Positions 21,113 through 34,772 of a stretch of 64,000 nucleotides of DNA are shown here, one piece after another (within the stretch, counting starts at the first letter, position 1; the number at the start of each line of letters is the position of its first letter). The stretch is from Stenopsyche tienmushanensis (lineage: Eukaryota > Arthropoda > Insecta > Trichoptera > Stenopsychidae), in assembly GCA_008973525.1 (NCBI GenBank), contig WACJ01000472.1, positions 1 through 64,000 on the forward strand. The letters run 5' to 3'. The notes beneath the pieces were generated by a model. That model saw only the letters and a program-made list of their open reading frames with translations. It ran no database searches and was not told where the DNA came from. Both the position numbers and the translations under genes were made by a program.

Positions 21113-24100
21113 AGAAATTGTACGCCTCACCAACACGATGAAGGCTACTAAATCGAGACATTCCCGACGAAATCTGGACGCTTGGAAACAGTGGCGTAAT
21201 TACTAATTGGCGAAATTAGGCGACGAATTGCCGTACAATGGATAGAAATCATAAAAATAACATTTTGCTTGTATTCTCAAAAAAAGAAAACCAGCTGCGA
21301 GACTTCAGTTTTGATCAGTGATTATCATTATTGGCTTGGGTCATTCTATTTTCTTGTCATTTTTATCCCAGGCTATGGAATAGACAAATTTTAGAATACT
21401 CATTTTACTGGATATGTTCCAAAAACATCCGATGATATAATTGCTAATAAAAGTGCTTTGTGCTTTTTATCACAAAAAATCGAAGCCCATAAAATATCTG
21501 CATTAAATATAGCCTCGATCAAAGATAAATTAATATATCCCATTTGCTAGATAGCTTTCTGACTACATTAAAAAATATGATAGTCGTTTAATGAAGAAAA
21601 ATCTCACTTCGTTATATAATAAAAATATTTCGTTTTTGACCTTCTTGTGTCCCAAATAATTGCAATCACGAATAGTGCCAAAAATTCGCGAAACAACGTA
21701 TATTTTTGTGAATTTTTATCAAGTACAAATTTAATACCTGAGTAAAATATGTGTACAACTATTAACGAGCATTTGGTTGTTAGCACGCAACATTTTTAGC
21801 ACAATACATAATAAAAGCACTCATTGAAATGCTACTATATAACTCAATAATAAAAAAACATGTATAAATCACTTATTGTGCTTAAATCCCTGAAATCCTT
21901 CGAATAATCGTCACAAAATAATTAATTCTCCCTGGAGGAAAATGTATATTCCAGCCCAAAGTCGACATTTTTGTGAGTTTCTTCAGCACATTTTAAGGTC
22001 GAAAGAGGATCTCAAAGGTACACTTGGGACGCAAAATATTCTAAAGGAGTATTTAAAATTTTAAACGACCCTTGTTGAATATTTAATCTTGATAACGTTT
22101 ACCGGTCTAACCGAAAAATCCTTTCTAAATGCTTAAATGTCTATTAATAAGTTTTCATACCTTATAAAAATTGTATTTATGCAAATGCAAACATCCCATA
22201 ATAAATGCACCATTAGACATTTCATTGAAAATCATGATTTTTAGTGATATATAGTACTTTTTGGAACTGTTCAAATTATTAATTATGCAATGTGAATAGT
22301 ATATCGATCACTTTTCACGAACCTGAACATGTAGTAAAAGACTCTTCAGAATTCGGCTGAGTGCTCAGGCATTCAGCCAAAATCCTCTTATGTTGCTAGA
22401 AGCCCAAAATAGGCATTCAAATATTTTTTTTCAATTTAAACATATACAACCGATACTATTTCTACGGTGCTTTTCATTCTGTTAGCTAGAGGGTGTCGTT
22501 TAAATAGGTCCCAGTTTGATCGTTTGGTATATTTCCATTTAAAGCCTTAAAAATATTTCTATTTTTGGTTCTTTAGATATCTGATTGGGGTGAAATTCAG
22601 AAGCGTTTCAATACGTAAAAAACATTTTATATCCTCATCATCAACCAAATGCATGGCCGCTTCTCTTAATTTATAATCTTAATCATTATACAACACACGT
22701 TTTCAAATGTATTTATCATCTTTAGGATACCATTATTTATATTATTCCTCCTCATTGTTTAACTTGGCGTTTTGCATTTGTTAACAAAATATGCGCAAAA
22801 TGTTAGCTTCAAACACATTCAAAACAGGCGATTGACACATTTATATTGAATAAAATTAACTGAATTAGATGTTTGAGAATAAGGAAAATGTGCATTCAAA
22901 AACTGATACGACATGTACATGTTTCGCTTTATAAAAGTAAAATGTTCTATTTATTAATAAAATTTATATTTACAACTAAGAGCAAATTTTACAACAATAT
23001 TGCAAAATGTATTTTCACGATTTTCTAAACATCTTAAATTATTTTAATTATGAATTTATAATCGGATAAATAATGCTTCTTTCTTTGCTTCTAAAATATT
23101 TATGCATTGTATAAACGGATTAGGTTCTTGGTAGGTTCATAGAAATAATACAAGTGTCTTATCATTAGAGTCAATTTCAAGGATTTCTAAAAACCCTTTC
23201 TCTGCAAAAATGGCAACCCTCAACCCTCGTGACCCATATTCCTCCTATAATTGCATCAACCTGGATACTGTTTGCTGATTACGTGACGAGTTTACTTTAA
23301 TATATGACATTGTGCTAAACATTACAAACCGTTTTTTTTTAAATTTAAAATGAAATATTTTAATATGAATAAAATTTTAGAAAGGGTAGAAACTTCATTA
23401 CAGTTAAAAATTAAATAAAATTTAGTCATTTGGGACAGCGAGTAGTAATTTAATGCTGCAATCTGCTCAGGTCATAATTTGGATCACAGTTACAATTAAA
23501 TATCTCAACAGGTGCTGTCACACATAGCTTACTAAAATTAAGTTTCGGTTTTTATTAAAAAAATGGACAGAAGCTTTAAACAAGGCTCTATTTTCTTGTG
23601 TTAATTTTTGCAGAATGGGAATTTATCCACCCTTTATAGCAAATCGCTTTCCTATTATTATCAAACTTTTTATTACAAAATGTATGATTAAGATCCTACT
23701 GTTTAATTTTTTTAACACTAACTTAATTATAACATATAAATGCGTGTTTCCTGAACCGTGTCTCAATACAAACTTGGCTTAAAAAATGTCTCAAAATTTT
23801 GATTACTTCTGTTCATATATAGTTTGAAGTAAGTTAAAGTTAAATTAACACACTCTATGCGGGACACCTAGTGATTCAAGCGTCGTTATACAAATAAAAT
23901 GTATGCTTTTAAAAAGCAATGGCAAAAAATACACCAAAAATTTCGTTGAATGTGTGTTTAAATAACACAAATTTTACTGTGATCCTTGTGAAGTTTCACT
24001 TCAAAGAAGGACGTGCTTTTAAGTGCTAACGGAAATATTGCTTTAATTAATATTATTTTTTATTTACGGAGAGAGGGATTAAAGCAATTCGACTGCGGGA

Positions 24101-24519
24101 AGGACATCATCCCACAGCCAAGGATATCAGATGACTCACCACTTCTTGCGCATCATCACAGGATGAAAAGCGCCACGAAATAAAGTAAAGTTTAAAAGTA
24201 GTGAACGATTATTATATTTATGTGCCAAGCGAAGCAATTATTTGTAGTAAGCGTTTATTTAATATTCGCTTAAAATATTTTTTTTTGGTTTTGAAGTAAT
24301 AGCAATTTTTACTTGAGATTATTTTACTGCATGTAGTACACAATACAGTTTTTTTTTTAAATCAATATATGTATTTGTTTGTGTAGTATTAAGGGACTAA
24401 AAAAATAGCTTGAACGTCATCTGAGATTGTTTAATTCAAAGTAATCCATATAATGGCGTTTGAATATTAATTTCATATAAATATGTATCAAACTCATCTT
24501 CTCTCCTATATTTGAATTA
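21113..24519. other. AT-rich, nothing recognised
   Basis: About 3.4 kb without a supported feature. The stretch at 24065-24190 is slightly GC-richer. Confidence 0.4.
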
Positions 24520-24985
24520 TAAAGATTGTTTCCTAGAAGTGTTTCACTCGGAGAATTTCAATTTACAAATGTGAACGTACGAATACATACATTTGCGCAT
24601 AGAACAAAACGGCTTCTCCGGGAAGGAAGCAACTTCGAATACGGCTTCATGTTAAATATTTCCATAGAAAGAGACTATGAATATTGTCAACCTATATATG
24701 ATTTATGCTGTCTAAAAATACGATAACACTAAGCAGTGTGCGAGGGAAGGAAGCACAGGGCGGAAGTTTTCCAATCAAAATGACGTATGAACCGAAGAAG
24801 GCGGTGCATCCCGGAAATGCACTGAAATTACATTTTGCTACATCAGGACGCTTCCAGCTTTAGTAGAATTGCATTTTCACCAAATAAGCAGGTAATGGAA
24901 GAGCAATTGCAGATGGTACTCGAGTCGCAGGTGAACTAGAATTCGTTTTCTCCGGCCAAATGTCACTCGATGTGCATTAAAATTT
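24520..24985. promoter_or_regulatory. GC-richer island
   Basis: This has non-repetitive mixed composition. A 66-codon plus frame (24526-24726) begins with MFPRSVSLGEFQFTNVNVRI and matches nothing I know. The stretch could be a conserved non-coding element or an unrecognised short exon. The evidence is weak either way. Confidence 0.2.
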
Positions 24986-25584
24986 GAACCTCCGTGCCAA
25001 CGAGTGGATTGGCTTGAAACAAACTAGCAAAGTAGATTGAAACATTCTACTTTTCTCGAACAACAACTTAAATAAAATGTAGATCCTTTCAACACGGCTA
25101 CGATGCAGAGTAAATTTCTAAACAAGATTTTAAAGTGGCAACTACCTACTTGCTACGGGGACTCACTTCGTTCACCTGATCGAATATTTTATCCACATAT
25201 CATTTTTTGTCAATTTTAAAATTGCACCTCAGCTTTTGTGATACATTCCAAATTTATTCATTTCCACGTAAAAAAGGGTTGATAATCTTTTATAAAATAT
25301 AGGGAGGATTTAATTTCACCTTTATGAATAGGCTAGACATTTCATAAATATATATAACATTGTATAAAATAAAATTTGTTGGAAAATGTTTGATACAAAT
25401 ACAACCGCTTCAATTTTTAAAATGTTGCACTGCATATGAGCGGGTTTCTGCCAAAACAAAGGATACACTTTCGCATATACTAGTAAATTTGACTTGTATG
25501 AAAAACATACTAATTATTTATTAGATATGGAACAAACGCCCAAAAAATTGAGAGAATTTCGCTTTGAATCCATTTATGTAAATA

Positions 25585-26358
25585 TTAGGGTGTTTCATAA
25601 GTTTCTTTCGTTTTCATATTAAGAAAAAATAAACAATAATTTGTATTACATCAAATTTTATAGAATAATATATGATCTATTCTATTCTATTACCTTTCTC
25701 CATCTCTCCGGAAGCCTCATAATGCCTTCTTTCCAAAATTTACCAGATTTGTTGACAAAATATTGATCAAGGTACATTTTTATATCATTTTTTGAATTAA
25801 AAATTTTACCACGTTAAGAATTTTTCAATTAAATAAATAAATAATAATCTGAAGGGGAAATGTCCGGAGAGTATGGAGGATGAGGTAAAACATCCCAGTC
25901 AAATGATAATGATTTATTTCTGACGAGCAAAAACACATGAGGCCTGGCGTTATCGTGATGAAAAACAATGCCACGTCTGTTCGCTGATTCTGGCTGTTTT
26001 CTGGCAATTGCATCTATTAGATTGTCTAGTTGGAAACAATATTTTGTTGAATTAATCGTTTCACCTTGCTGAAATAGCTCATAATAAACTACCCCCTTCC
26101 AGTCCCACCAAATGCATAGCAAAACTTTTTTTGGATCTAGGTCAGGTTTAGCTACAGTTAAAGCTTCTGTACCCTTGGTCCAAGATCGTTGGATATTCTC
26201 ATAGAGTATCCAACTTTCATCTCCAGTGACAAGTCTCTTCAAAAAAGGTTGGCTATTATGTCGTTGGAGAAGAAGATTGCATGTTGAAATACGCTGAAGT
26301 TTATTTGAGTCAGTCATTTCATGAAGAAGCTACACATCTGAACGATTGATGTAGCCCA
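25585..26358 (-). mobile_element. mariner relic, one end present, 5' part missing
   Basis: The plus-strand left edge ttagggtgtttcataagttt follows TA (25583-25584) and matches the solo end at 9605. It is the 3' end of an element whose transposase reads on the minus strand. The other end is absent: homology stops near 26358, at the part of the transposase following the DNA-binding region. It is a different mariner lineage from the 5857-6868 element. Confidence 0.8.
25640..26358 (-). pseudogene. mariner transposase, C-terminal two thirds
   Basis: The minus frame 26317-25829 is open for 162 codons and contains VTGDESWILYE (first catalytic Asp), VLLCIWWDWKGVVYYEL, GIVFHHDNARPH (second Asp) and HPPYSPDISPSDYYLF (third Asp). 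The spacing HDN to PSD is 34 residues, the D,D34D pattern of mariner. All three catalytic residues are present. Upstream (to 26358), MGYINRSDV and LLHEMTDSNK are separated by a stop at a normally conserved Trp. Downstream, a frameshift leads to IKMYLDQYFVNKSGKFWKEG and IMRLPERWRKVIE. The N-terminal DNA-binding half is missing, so it cannot transpose. Confidence 0.9.
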
Positions 26359-26999
26359 TGGTGAATTAGATTGTCTATCTGTGACTGTTTACGACTTAAA
26401 ATATCTGAGGAGATCTTATTCTCAAATAATACAGCCATCTAAAATTGATACCATTACAGAAACGTATTTATCGATGTTGATACAACCCTTACATGATTAT
26501 ATATGTCATCTGCCTCTTGACGATATTCAACCCCATGTCATTATGCGTCCTTCTACTCCCCATACTGTATAAACAACACATTCGAATGTTATCATTCCTA
26601 ACCCTGCATCGGACATTTGTCCGGTCTACTGAGAGCTCGCAATAATTTAGAAATTGATGAATGTCAGATCTGATTTAATCTTACGTCAATATTAGTCAAA
26701 TAAATATTAGATTTGACTTGACTTTTATCGATTTACGTATTAATCACCGATTACTAGCAAATATGGATAAAAATGATTTCTTAGGTTGCAAATATAAATA
26801 ACGATAATTCTTTCGCAAGCATAGTGATGATTAGATCGCAATGAGTTAACAAAATTGACAGCAATCATTGGTTAAGCCATAGGTCGATCGAGTGCCAAGA
26901 AAGATGTGAATGTATGTGGATTTGTTTGATCTAAGTAAACCTTTTTATGTTAGCTCTATCACCATTAATCACGTTTCCTATTTCTACCTCATAGAACCA
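26359..26999. other. AT-rich, nothing recognised
   Basis: A 63-codon plus frame (26381-26572) next to the mariner edge has no motif. Confidence 0.4.
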
Positions 27000-27420
27000 A
27001 ATTCAATTTCCTCCCCGGCTTCAAATTGGAGCAACATCTTAATCAATATATAACTGCTTAATTTGAGAACCCATGAATAATGCATGCTCCGTCTTTAATC
27101 ACAGTCCATTTCCGTAGCCCAAAAATAAATTCCCAGGATAAAAAATGATCTTTTTACACGGCATACATACGGACGGTCCGATCGGCCCAGAATGTATTAA
27201 TTAATTTGGAACAAAGTGCGTGATTGGGTCAATAAGTAATTTGGGCGCTTCAGTGACCCTGCTGCTTTCGTTCTCATCCCTTAATATCTGAACTCTGTCT
27301 GCCACGTGACAAATGGCATAATGGCGTGCGCATAATGAGTCTAGAGGCGATCCGAAGTATGTGTTAAAGTTAACGAAACATTTAATACGGCGTGGGACTC
27401 CCGATGGTCGTAACCTTAAA
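27000..27420. promoter_or_regulatory. GC-richer island, candidate enhancer
   Basis: About 400 bp of non-coding, non-repetitive DNA with paired homeodomain cores (attaattaattt at 27198), an E-box CACGTG (27303) and ggcataatggcg. Clustered binding-site words in an AT-rich desert fit a developmental enhancer. There is no functional evidence. Confidence 0.3.
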
Positions 27421-30400
27421 TTGGTTTCTAAAACATGATTAATATTCTAAATGTATGAAATTAGTCGTATCTGATTAATACGTCATGAGAGGTCAGACTG
27501 AGATTTATACGTAGCTGTACGTGCTTGAATTTTCCAGATCGTTCGGACGATCTAGCGAGTTGTATTTGTGATCAATGGCTGAAAATGCAATTTAATTTTT
27601 GATTAAAAAAATCTACACCTTTTCAAAGTGATCGATTGACGCTTGATCGTATTTAGGCAGATATTGTACATTTGCCGCTACAAGCATTCATCTCTTTTTC
27701 AATTAAGCTGAAAGCCTCAGGCTGAGTTGTTTCAATTTTATTTTTTCAACCCTTTAAGCTGCAATCGATTTAAGCCAATCCCCATTAAAACAATAGCCAT
27801 AGAATTTAATCATTCGAACGAATACATTCGTTTAAGTTCATAACCGCGCCAACTTTTATGATCAGGCAGCATTTTTCAAATAAAGGCATTTTGTATTTTG
27901 TTATGGTGAAATGGCGCAAAAACGCTGTATTGATCAAAAATACAAATTTTTGAATGATTAAATTAGGATATTTCATGTTTTAATATTGATGCAAATCATT
28001 TGTCTACAAAAAATTTGGCTCAACTTTATACATTTCACAGATTCAGAAAATCCTTGATGAAGTCTGTCAATCAAATATATTCATACTTTTAATTTCCCAA
28101 ATTTATTAATATGATTAATATTTTTTTATAGTCCAGATTTGAGTCTTAACCTTTTGAATAGAAGTCATGGGTCTAACCAATAATTAATTATGTAAAATAA
28201 TAAGCGTAATTTTATCATTTTGACAGTGTGAGATTACCTAAATCACCCAAAAAATAACAAATTTAAGATTTTCAGGCAATATAGAGAGAGATTTGAACTA
28301 TGAAACGATTTGATGTCATTCGATCAGCTCAACCTAGCGTGACAAATTACATTCAACTCTTCGATAATTTCTTCGTCTTCCCTCGAGTTCCAAATTCCAT
28401 TTCCTACATAGCAATAAATTTGACTGCTTTATATATGTTGCATTTCTCTTTTGTCTTAGCTGTCTCTCCGACCTGACCGACAACTTTCCACATTACTGCC
28501 TATATATTACGCATACTGTGCTTAAAACCAAAATCACGCAACTTTGCGTTTGGAGTTTCCATAAAAATCGTCTGAACCATCGACAGTCTGAATCGTTATT
28601 AATTCCGCATGCATTTAATACACCTTTGGGCTTTTTTTGCGATTTTTTAGTGTAATAAAATTTATGGCCCCGATCCAATCGGTGTAGACACGCTGCTTTC
28701 ATATCTTATGCCACCGGTCATGTTCAGCCCGATAAATTAAATTTATGCCATTACGCGGAGGACATAATCTTGGAGCTTTAATTGCTTTTTAAAACAATCT
28801 ATGCATTTGAATCAACCATATATTTTTCTACGTCAAAAATGACACATTTCTTCCTAATTTGTCATATCCGTTTTTGGATGTGAGTGATCTCAATAGACCA
28901 AATTTATATGGATTTAAGATGATTATTTATGTGTTGGCTTCCCATTGCTTTTTACATTCAGTTAAGTGACTAGGATGGCAACGTCATTAGCGGAGGCGAC
29001 CATTTTGGCGGAAATATCAATAATCAAAACAATACTTCCGATCTTCAAAATTTTTTAACTCTTTATAATAATAATTCAGGATTTACAGTATCAATATTTG
29101 GTAATAACATATTAAAAGACTAAATTTAAATAATAGTGTCTAATAATTACCCAATAGGTTGCAAATCAAAACTGTCGCTAGATAATAAAATATTGCGACA
29201 CAAAGCTATACTGAAACCAAATTGAATGTACAGGATACAACTTTGGGGTACCTACCATAGACCTCCAATATTGACATTCTTGTGCGGCTTCAATCCTCAG
29301 TGCTACATTCGGTAGTCAACGCTTCTTGGTTCGTGACAATCAACATGATAAATAGAGAGTTAAATATGGCCACAATGAGGCAGGACATTGAGATTTAGAG
29401 CATTAGCTACAAGAAGAGATTGAATGTGCATCCCAAACGTTTAATTAAAGATTGATCAAACAAACCTTTAAAACGTTCAAGATAAAGCGTTTTGTAACCT
29501 ACAACATTGATGACAAATACAAATCCTGAAAGAATAAAACGCCTTCGTTTATAAATGAAGACCTACATGCCTATATACACTAACAACATAAATGTTGTAG
29601 TGATAACTAAATGTCTTTTGTAATACATATTGTAAAGAGTTTATTAATAAAGTACAATATTTTAGATTATAAATAAAATATTAATGTATAAATAGTAATT
29701 AATAATTTTATTAATATTAAATGGTGTCTCAGAATGAAATGCTATTATAATATAAAAAATATTTTCAATAAAAGAATATTTCAATTCTGCATAAATTTAA
29801 TATATTAATTTTCAAATTGTTTTCCATCGTCAAAATCGTCTATTGTTAACGTCGATTATTGAACGAAGGACTTCCACTTAAATCTTAATTGTTTTCTGTC
29901 AACGGCCAGGATCATCAATTATCCACCTGCCACCCCTTTAATGTTATTAGATCTAGTTTGTGGTCTCTTGCCTATATCTCCATTAAAGCCCAAATATTTT
30001 GATATGTTATATTATTTGAAAATAAAATGTCGAATATTGTACGTTCATACTATATAAAATGCATAATATTTTGAGATGATTTGCTTAATACGTACTAAGT
30101 TTGGCATCGAATCAGTTATCAAAAATGGACGATCTCTACATTAAAGTTTCATAGCGATATTGTATATTTATTTGCTAGTTTCTCATTGCCGTCTCTATAA
30201 AGGCAAAATGTCTTTAGAAAATTGATTTAAATATTGATTCATTCTGTAAACATTTTATTCGAAAATAATCGTTTTATACAAGTATACTAAATTTTACATT
30301 TGAAATGAATTCCACTCAAACTTAAAAGTCTTTAAATTAAAGACGTTTTCTTGTTATGCTATTTTTTACTTAAAATACCGTCGATCTGCTGAATTTATTT

Positions 30401-32655
30401 TTTTCAAAAAACTAGGTCATTTGCTTAGGGTTGCTCAATATTTATGTTTAAAAGTTAAAAAAATCAGGCTGAATATGGATTAAGATGGTCATGTTTGGAT
30501 ATCTTGATTTATTTCTTAAATAAGCTTACATTGGAATAAATTTAATAACAACAAATTTTAAACTATTGCATAAAAATATCAACATATAGAATCGTTTGAA
30601 GATGCTTCTCCTTGATTAAAGATACTTTTCGAAAGTTTTCAGCACAAATTTGGATCTAAGCATAAAATGTTTCTTTAGAGTTACCGTCTACCGGGAATGA
30701 GAACTTATGATCCATTTTCCTGCATTCACAACTCTTCATAAAGCAAGCGTATAAACGACCAATTTCTTCTAGAAACCCTAGATTGGATATGGGTCAATAG
30801 CATGCAAAACTGCATTATGCTTGGGTCGTATTTCTTCAAATCGAAAACGTGATTCGACTCCATGAAATCGTCCGTTTTTAATATCCTTTATTAAATCTTC
30901 AGTCCCCGGATGACTGGACATATCTAAATGGCATTTTTTAAAGCCCGCCATAAAATGCGTAACTACCGGGGTGCGCCCTTTGCCGTCACGTAAAGCCGAA
31001 ATCACTATCGCAATTATTGTTTCATTTTCCATATTTATTCATATTTGAAAAGCTGGGATATTTTGCCGGAAAGGCCATGCAGAGGTAGGTCCACATGAAA
31101 TTTACATTGACATTTTCATTGTAAAATATCATGTCACAGAAAGGTCACGCGGATTTCACCCTTTCAATGTTTCATGAACTTTTAGGTGGCGAACTGGAGG
31201 CTACGTTTTTATAGAAAGCCTAGTTGCCTTTTTATTTCATAAATGGACGTTAATATTTCTTTGACAGCAGTAAAAAAAAAAAAATTTTGAGTGACCTACG
31301 GCCGTAAAAAGTAGACAAAAATAAATTAAGAATGATGCCTTGTATTCAGCTAGATAGTTTCATGGTTCATCAAGATTTAAGCTTGAATGAAACGTCAGTC
31401 TGTATCATATTTTCCGATGTTACATTAGATATAAAACCACAAACCCGGGATTTTGATCGTATTTCTACACTAATAGAACTTTAGGATCACTTAAGTCGGA
31501 GCATGATATTTGTAGCATTTTTTGTGCATAGAAACGAAAAATATATAAATATTATCTCACCATGAAGAAATTCAAACGCTAGACACAGTGTAAATTTTTT
31601 TTTGCGGAAAAAAGTATTCAAAATTACTACATTTTTACTAAAATTAAGCAAAATAACTTATACAAAAACAGAAAATTGGAATTACTACAAATTTAATCTA
31701 AACAAGGAGAGAAGGCGTATTAACAAAGAAGCTAATCATCTTTATCTGGATTATAAAATATCCTAAACAAGCTAACAATACTATCATAAGTGGCTCTATC
31801 TTACTTTTTCGATCGTCTCAGTATTTACGTCCCAGAAAATAAGGCTAAATCAGGAGCAGAGTTTTTTTACGTTCGATCTCTCAAATTCGGCGGTTTGATA
31901 TAAATATTTTAATATTTTTTTTAAAATATGGGGGGCTTTCGCACGTTTTAAATTTCCTTTTGTATTTTAAGCTTTTTTACCAAATAAAGATAAATTTCTA
32001 TGTAAAAAATTATAATTTTTAGCCAGTTTCAAATAAAATTTATTGTGGCAGATTCAATTTTTTTCTACATAATTTTTTAGATTTTCATTCATTTTTGGAG
32101 ATTTTTATTTAACTTACAGTTTTTTATTCAAATCATAAGAACTTCCACCATATTTTTTATTTTCAAATTTCAGCAATAGATGACGATCTTCCAGAATTTT
32201 ACTGTATGTAGTTCTGGTAACGGTTGATTTTTAATACTCATGTTGTATTAACATATAAGCCGAACTGTTAAAATACACTTTTTAACAATTCGGCACAGTT
32301 ATTTGATTAAAAATGTTTTTAGATTGTAGTTTTATGTAACAGCAAGTTGAAATCTATTGACTTGTTGTGTCACGAACTATTATTTGTTAGCTGACTTGTA
32401 AAAAGCAACAATCATTTCATCCAAGCGTCCGTTTGAGCTATCGTGAACGCGATTTCTTATGAAACGACTTTATGTATATTGAAACGTGTTTCAACGAATC
32501 ATTTCATTTCTATTTATACGAAAACTATTAGCTATTTTATGACAAGCTATTTATAAGAAACTAGTCTTCGTTCCTCGAAATATTCACATCGATCAATATT
32601 TGGCACATTGCAGATTTCTCACAGGACTTAATTGACTAGATATGTTATATAAATG
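27421..32655. other. AT-rich desert
   Basis: Over 5 kb with no gene call. It includes a GC-richer patch at 28480-28780 with TTTATGGCC at 28661-28669. It also includes an 84-codon minus frame at 30778-31032 of unknown nature (begins MENETIIAIVISALRDGKGR) and a perfect-looking hairpin at 32259-32294. Confidence 0.4.
32259..32294. other. Stem-loop
   Basis: gccgaactgttaaaa and tttttaacaattcggc are complementary with one G-T pair and an end mismatch, leaving a loop of about 5 nt. The stem is too short for a typical insect pre-miRNA. It could be a MITE core or a chance palindrome. Confidence 0.35.
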
Positions 32656-32935
32656 CACATGCACATATCATGGCGGTAATTATGAATGCATTGTCACAAA
32701 CAAATGTAGATTTGATTATCCCTAAAGGGTCAACAGTTAGTCGAATTCGCCTAATTGGAAGCTCGCAGGTAAATATTGCTGGCAGGCTCTGGGGCGTAAT
32801 GACACGTTTTCCGCTGCAATTTGTATATATTATGTTAAAACACACGTCACAGGTGTCTCCAAGGTATCTCGTGAATAATTCATGAATAATTCCACCCGGT
32901 CGGGAAACCCCTGGAAGAAAATTTAATTTCAGTTT
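32656..32935. promoter_or_regulatory. GC-richer island
   Basis: Mixed-composition, non-repetitive patch. Frames on both strands (66 codons minus, 71 plus) are unrecognised. It has words such as ggtaaatattgc and ggggcgtaatgacacg. A conserved non-coding element is possible. Confidence 0.2.
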
Positions 32936-34772
32936 AATACGAATTTACATTATTTTTTCTCCGTGAAATTTTCAAATTTCAATTTTAGCGCTTCTTTTAG
33001 ACGATAGGCAACACTTAAATGGAGCTTCACGGCCAACGTTTTCTGCATCGTGATTTATGTAATACTTTTTTAATAAGCTGAAAGCCTTCCGCTCAAGTTT
33101 CAGCAATAAGAAGGAACTTGTGCTTTTTTTAAGAAATGTAAATTTAAACAGTGTATGGAGCGTTTTTGTTATGAGATTCGTTGTTGAATTACTTACGTCA
33201 TTTTGATGGCTTTCAAATAAAGTTTTCAGACTTACGCAAGAAATTAAGTTTGCAGAACGGAATTTAATGCAAATTAAAAGATGTTTAAAAAGCCACTTAA
33301 ATATTTGAATACGCCCCAAAAACAAGCAGTGAAGAAAACCACTTCCTGCTTTTAAAAAAGGGGCGACGTCTTAATAATGCTATTTTTAAATTTTGGATTA
33401 CATGTTGTATCCATTTCCATTTTCTTAAATTTATATTATTCCTTTGAAGTGGAATTGTAATGAATTTTTAATTATGGTTTATATATTAAACTCTAACTCA
33501 ATTATTTAATCTATATCAACATTGTAGATAAAGTGACTAATCAGATTTTAAGTCGTCTTTACCAAAAAGCTTACTTTAATACAATTATTAAACACGAACA
33601 ATTTTTCTTTTGAAAATTCATAATTTAAGGTATATTTTGTTAGTATTGTATTAATTCTTCAACGAAACCTTTCCATATTTTAATCGAGATTTTGTAATTT
33701 ACAAGATATACAGATCAAGCTTTAATATGATGATATCCTTTATCAGTTTTTTAACTTAATCTTTCAGTTTCTATCTCACTCACAATATTTCAAATGTAAT
33801 CAAAAGTTCGCCTCTCAAAATAAATGTTAAATAGCTTCAATTTCTGGTTCATAAATTATAACAATATTTGCATTTTTTTCAAAAATTAAATATCAATTAT
33901 TCTTGTACATCTTCTTAATTATGTGGTGTACGCTAAATGTCAATACATAAGAAAAACCATTGATAAAAAAGACAAATATTCTTAATTTTGGATGCATGAT
34001 CATGTAAGAAGTTCGACATTAAAAGAAACACATCGAGCAAACATGTTTCCTGGCTTTCCTTAACATGACATCCATTATTATAGTGCTCCACAATTGAAAG
34101 TCCGCGGGCTATTCTATTATATGTTATAGGCCTAATCAAACAAATATCAGAAATAAATAGCGTATTATTACGAAAAACATATGATTATAACCGTATTTAT
34201 CGTAAAATAAGTGACAAACTTAATCTAAATTGGGTTCTTTACTATTTTTTTTAATTGTGAATACGGTGATTTTTTTATGTAAGTATTTGATCATTTGTAT
34301 GCCATCCGTATGTAATTTTTGTTTTCGTGTACAACAATAGTTCCCAACAGGAGCTATAAGCCCTCCGGAGAGCGTTATTAAGGTCAAAAGGGGCATTTGT
34401 GATCCAAGGCAAATTTGGGGGGCGTTGAGGACCAAGTGCCGCCCCCTAAGCAACATTCGCATTTATAGAAAATAATTTATGAAGAGAAAAAATAATAAAG
34501 TGAGATTCTGTTTCTGGAAACGTCTGTAACTGATTTGCAAGACTAATACATTTTTAAAAATAATGCTAATTTTGCAACTCATTCGTACATCTTTTTACTA
34601 TTTACCATTTCAATAAATTTATATTTAAGACGGAATAAAGCACATGAAGAAAGCTATATGTTACATTAATAGAAATATTTTTGATTACACGTTGGTATGT
34701 AATACGTACCCATAAAGATTTTCGTTTTTTAGATGAAAGATTTGAATGCTTATATTTTTTTAATTTTAAATT
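32936..34772. other. AT-rich, nothing recognised
   Basis: A 117-codon minus frame (32972-33325) has Leu/Ser/Lys-rich composition without any motif. I regard it as chance. Confidence 0.35.

Noticed and set aside
30778..31032. 84-codon minus frame MENETIIAIVISALRDGKGR...
   Set aside because: Reads somewhat protein-like but has no recognised domain, no clear splice sites or neighbouring exons. Kept only as a note.
32972..33325. 117-codon minus-strand open frame
   Set aside because: Low-information Leu/Ser/Lys/Phe composition, no motif, AT-rich DNA.
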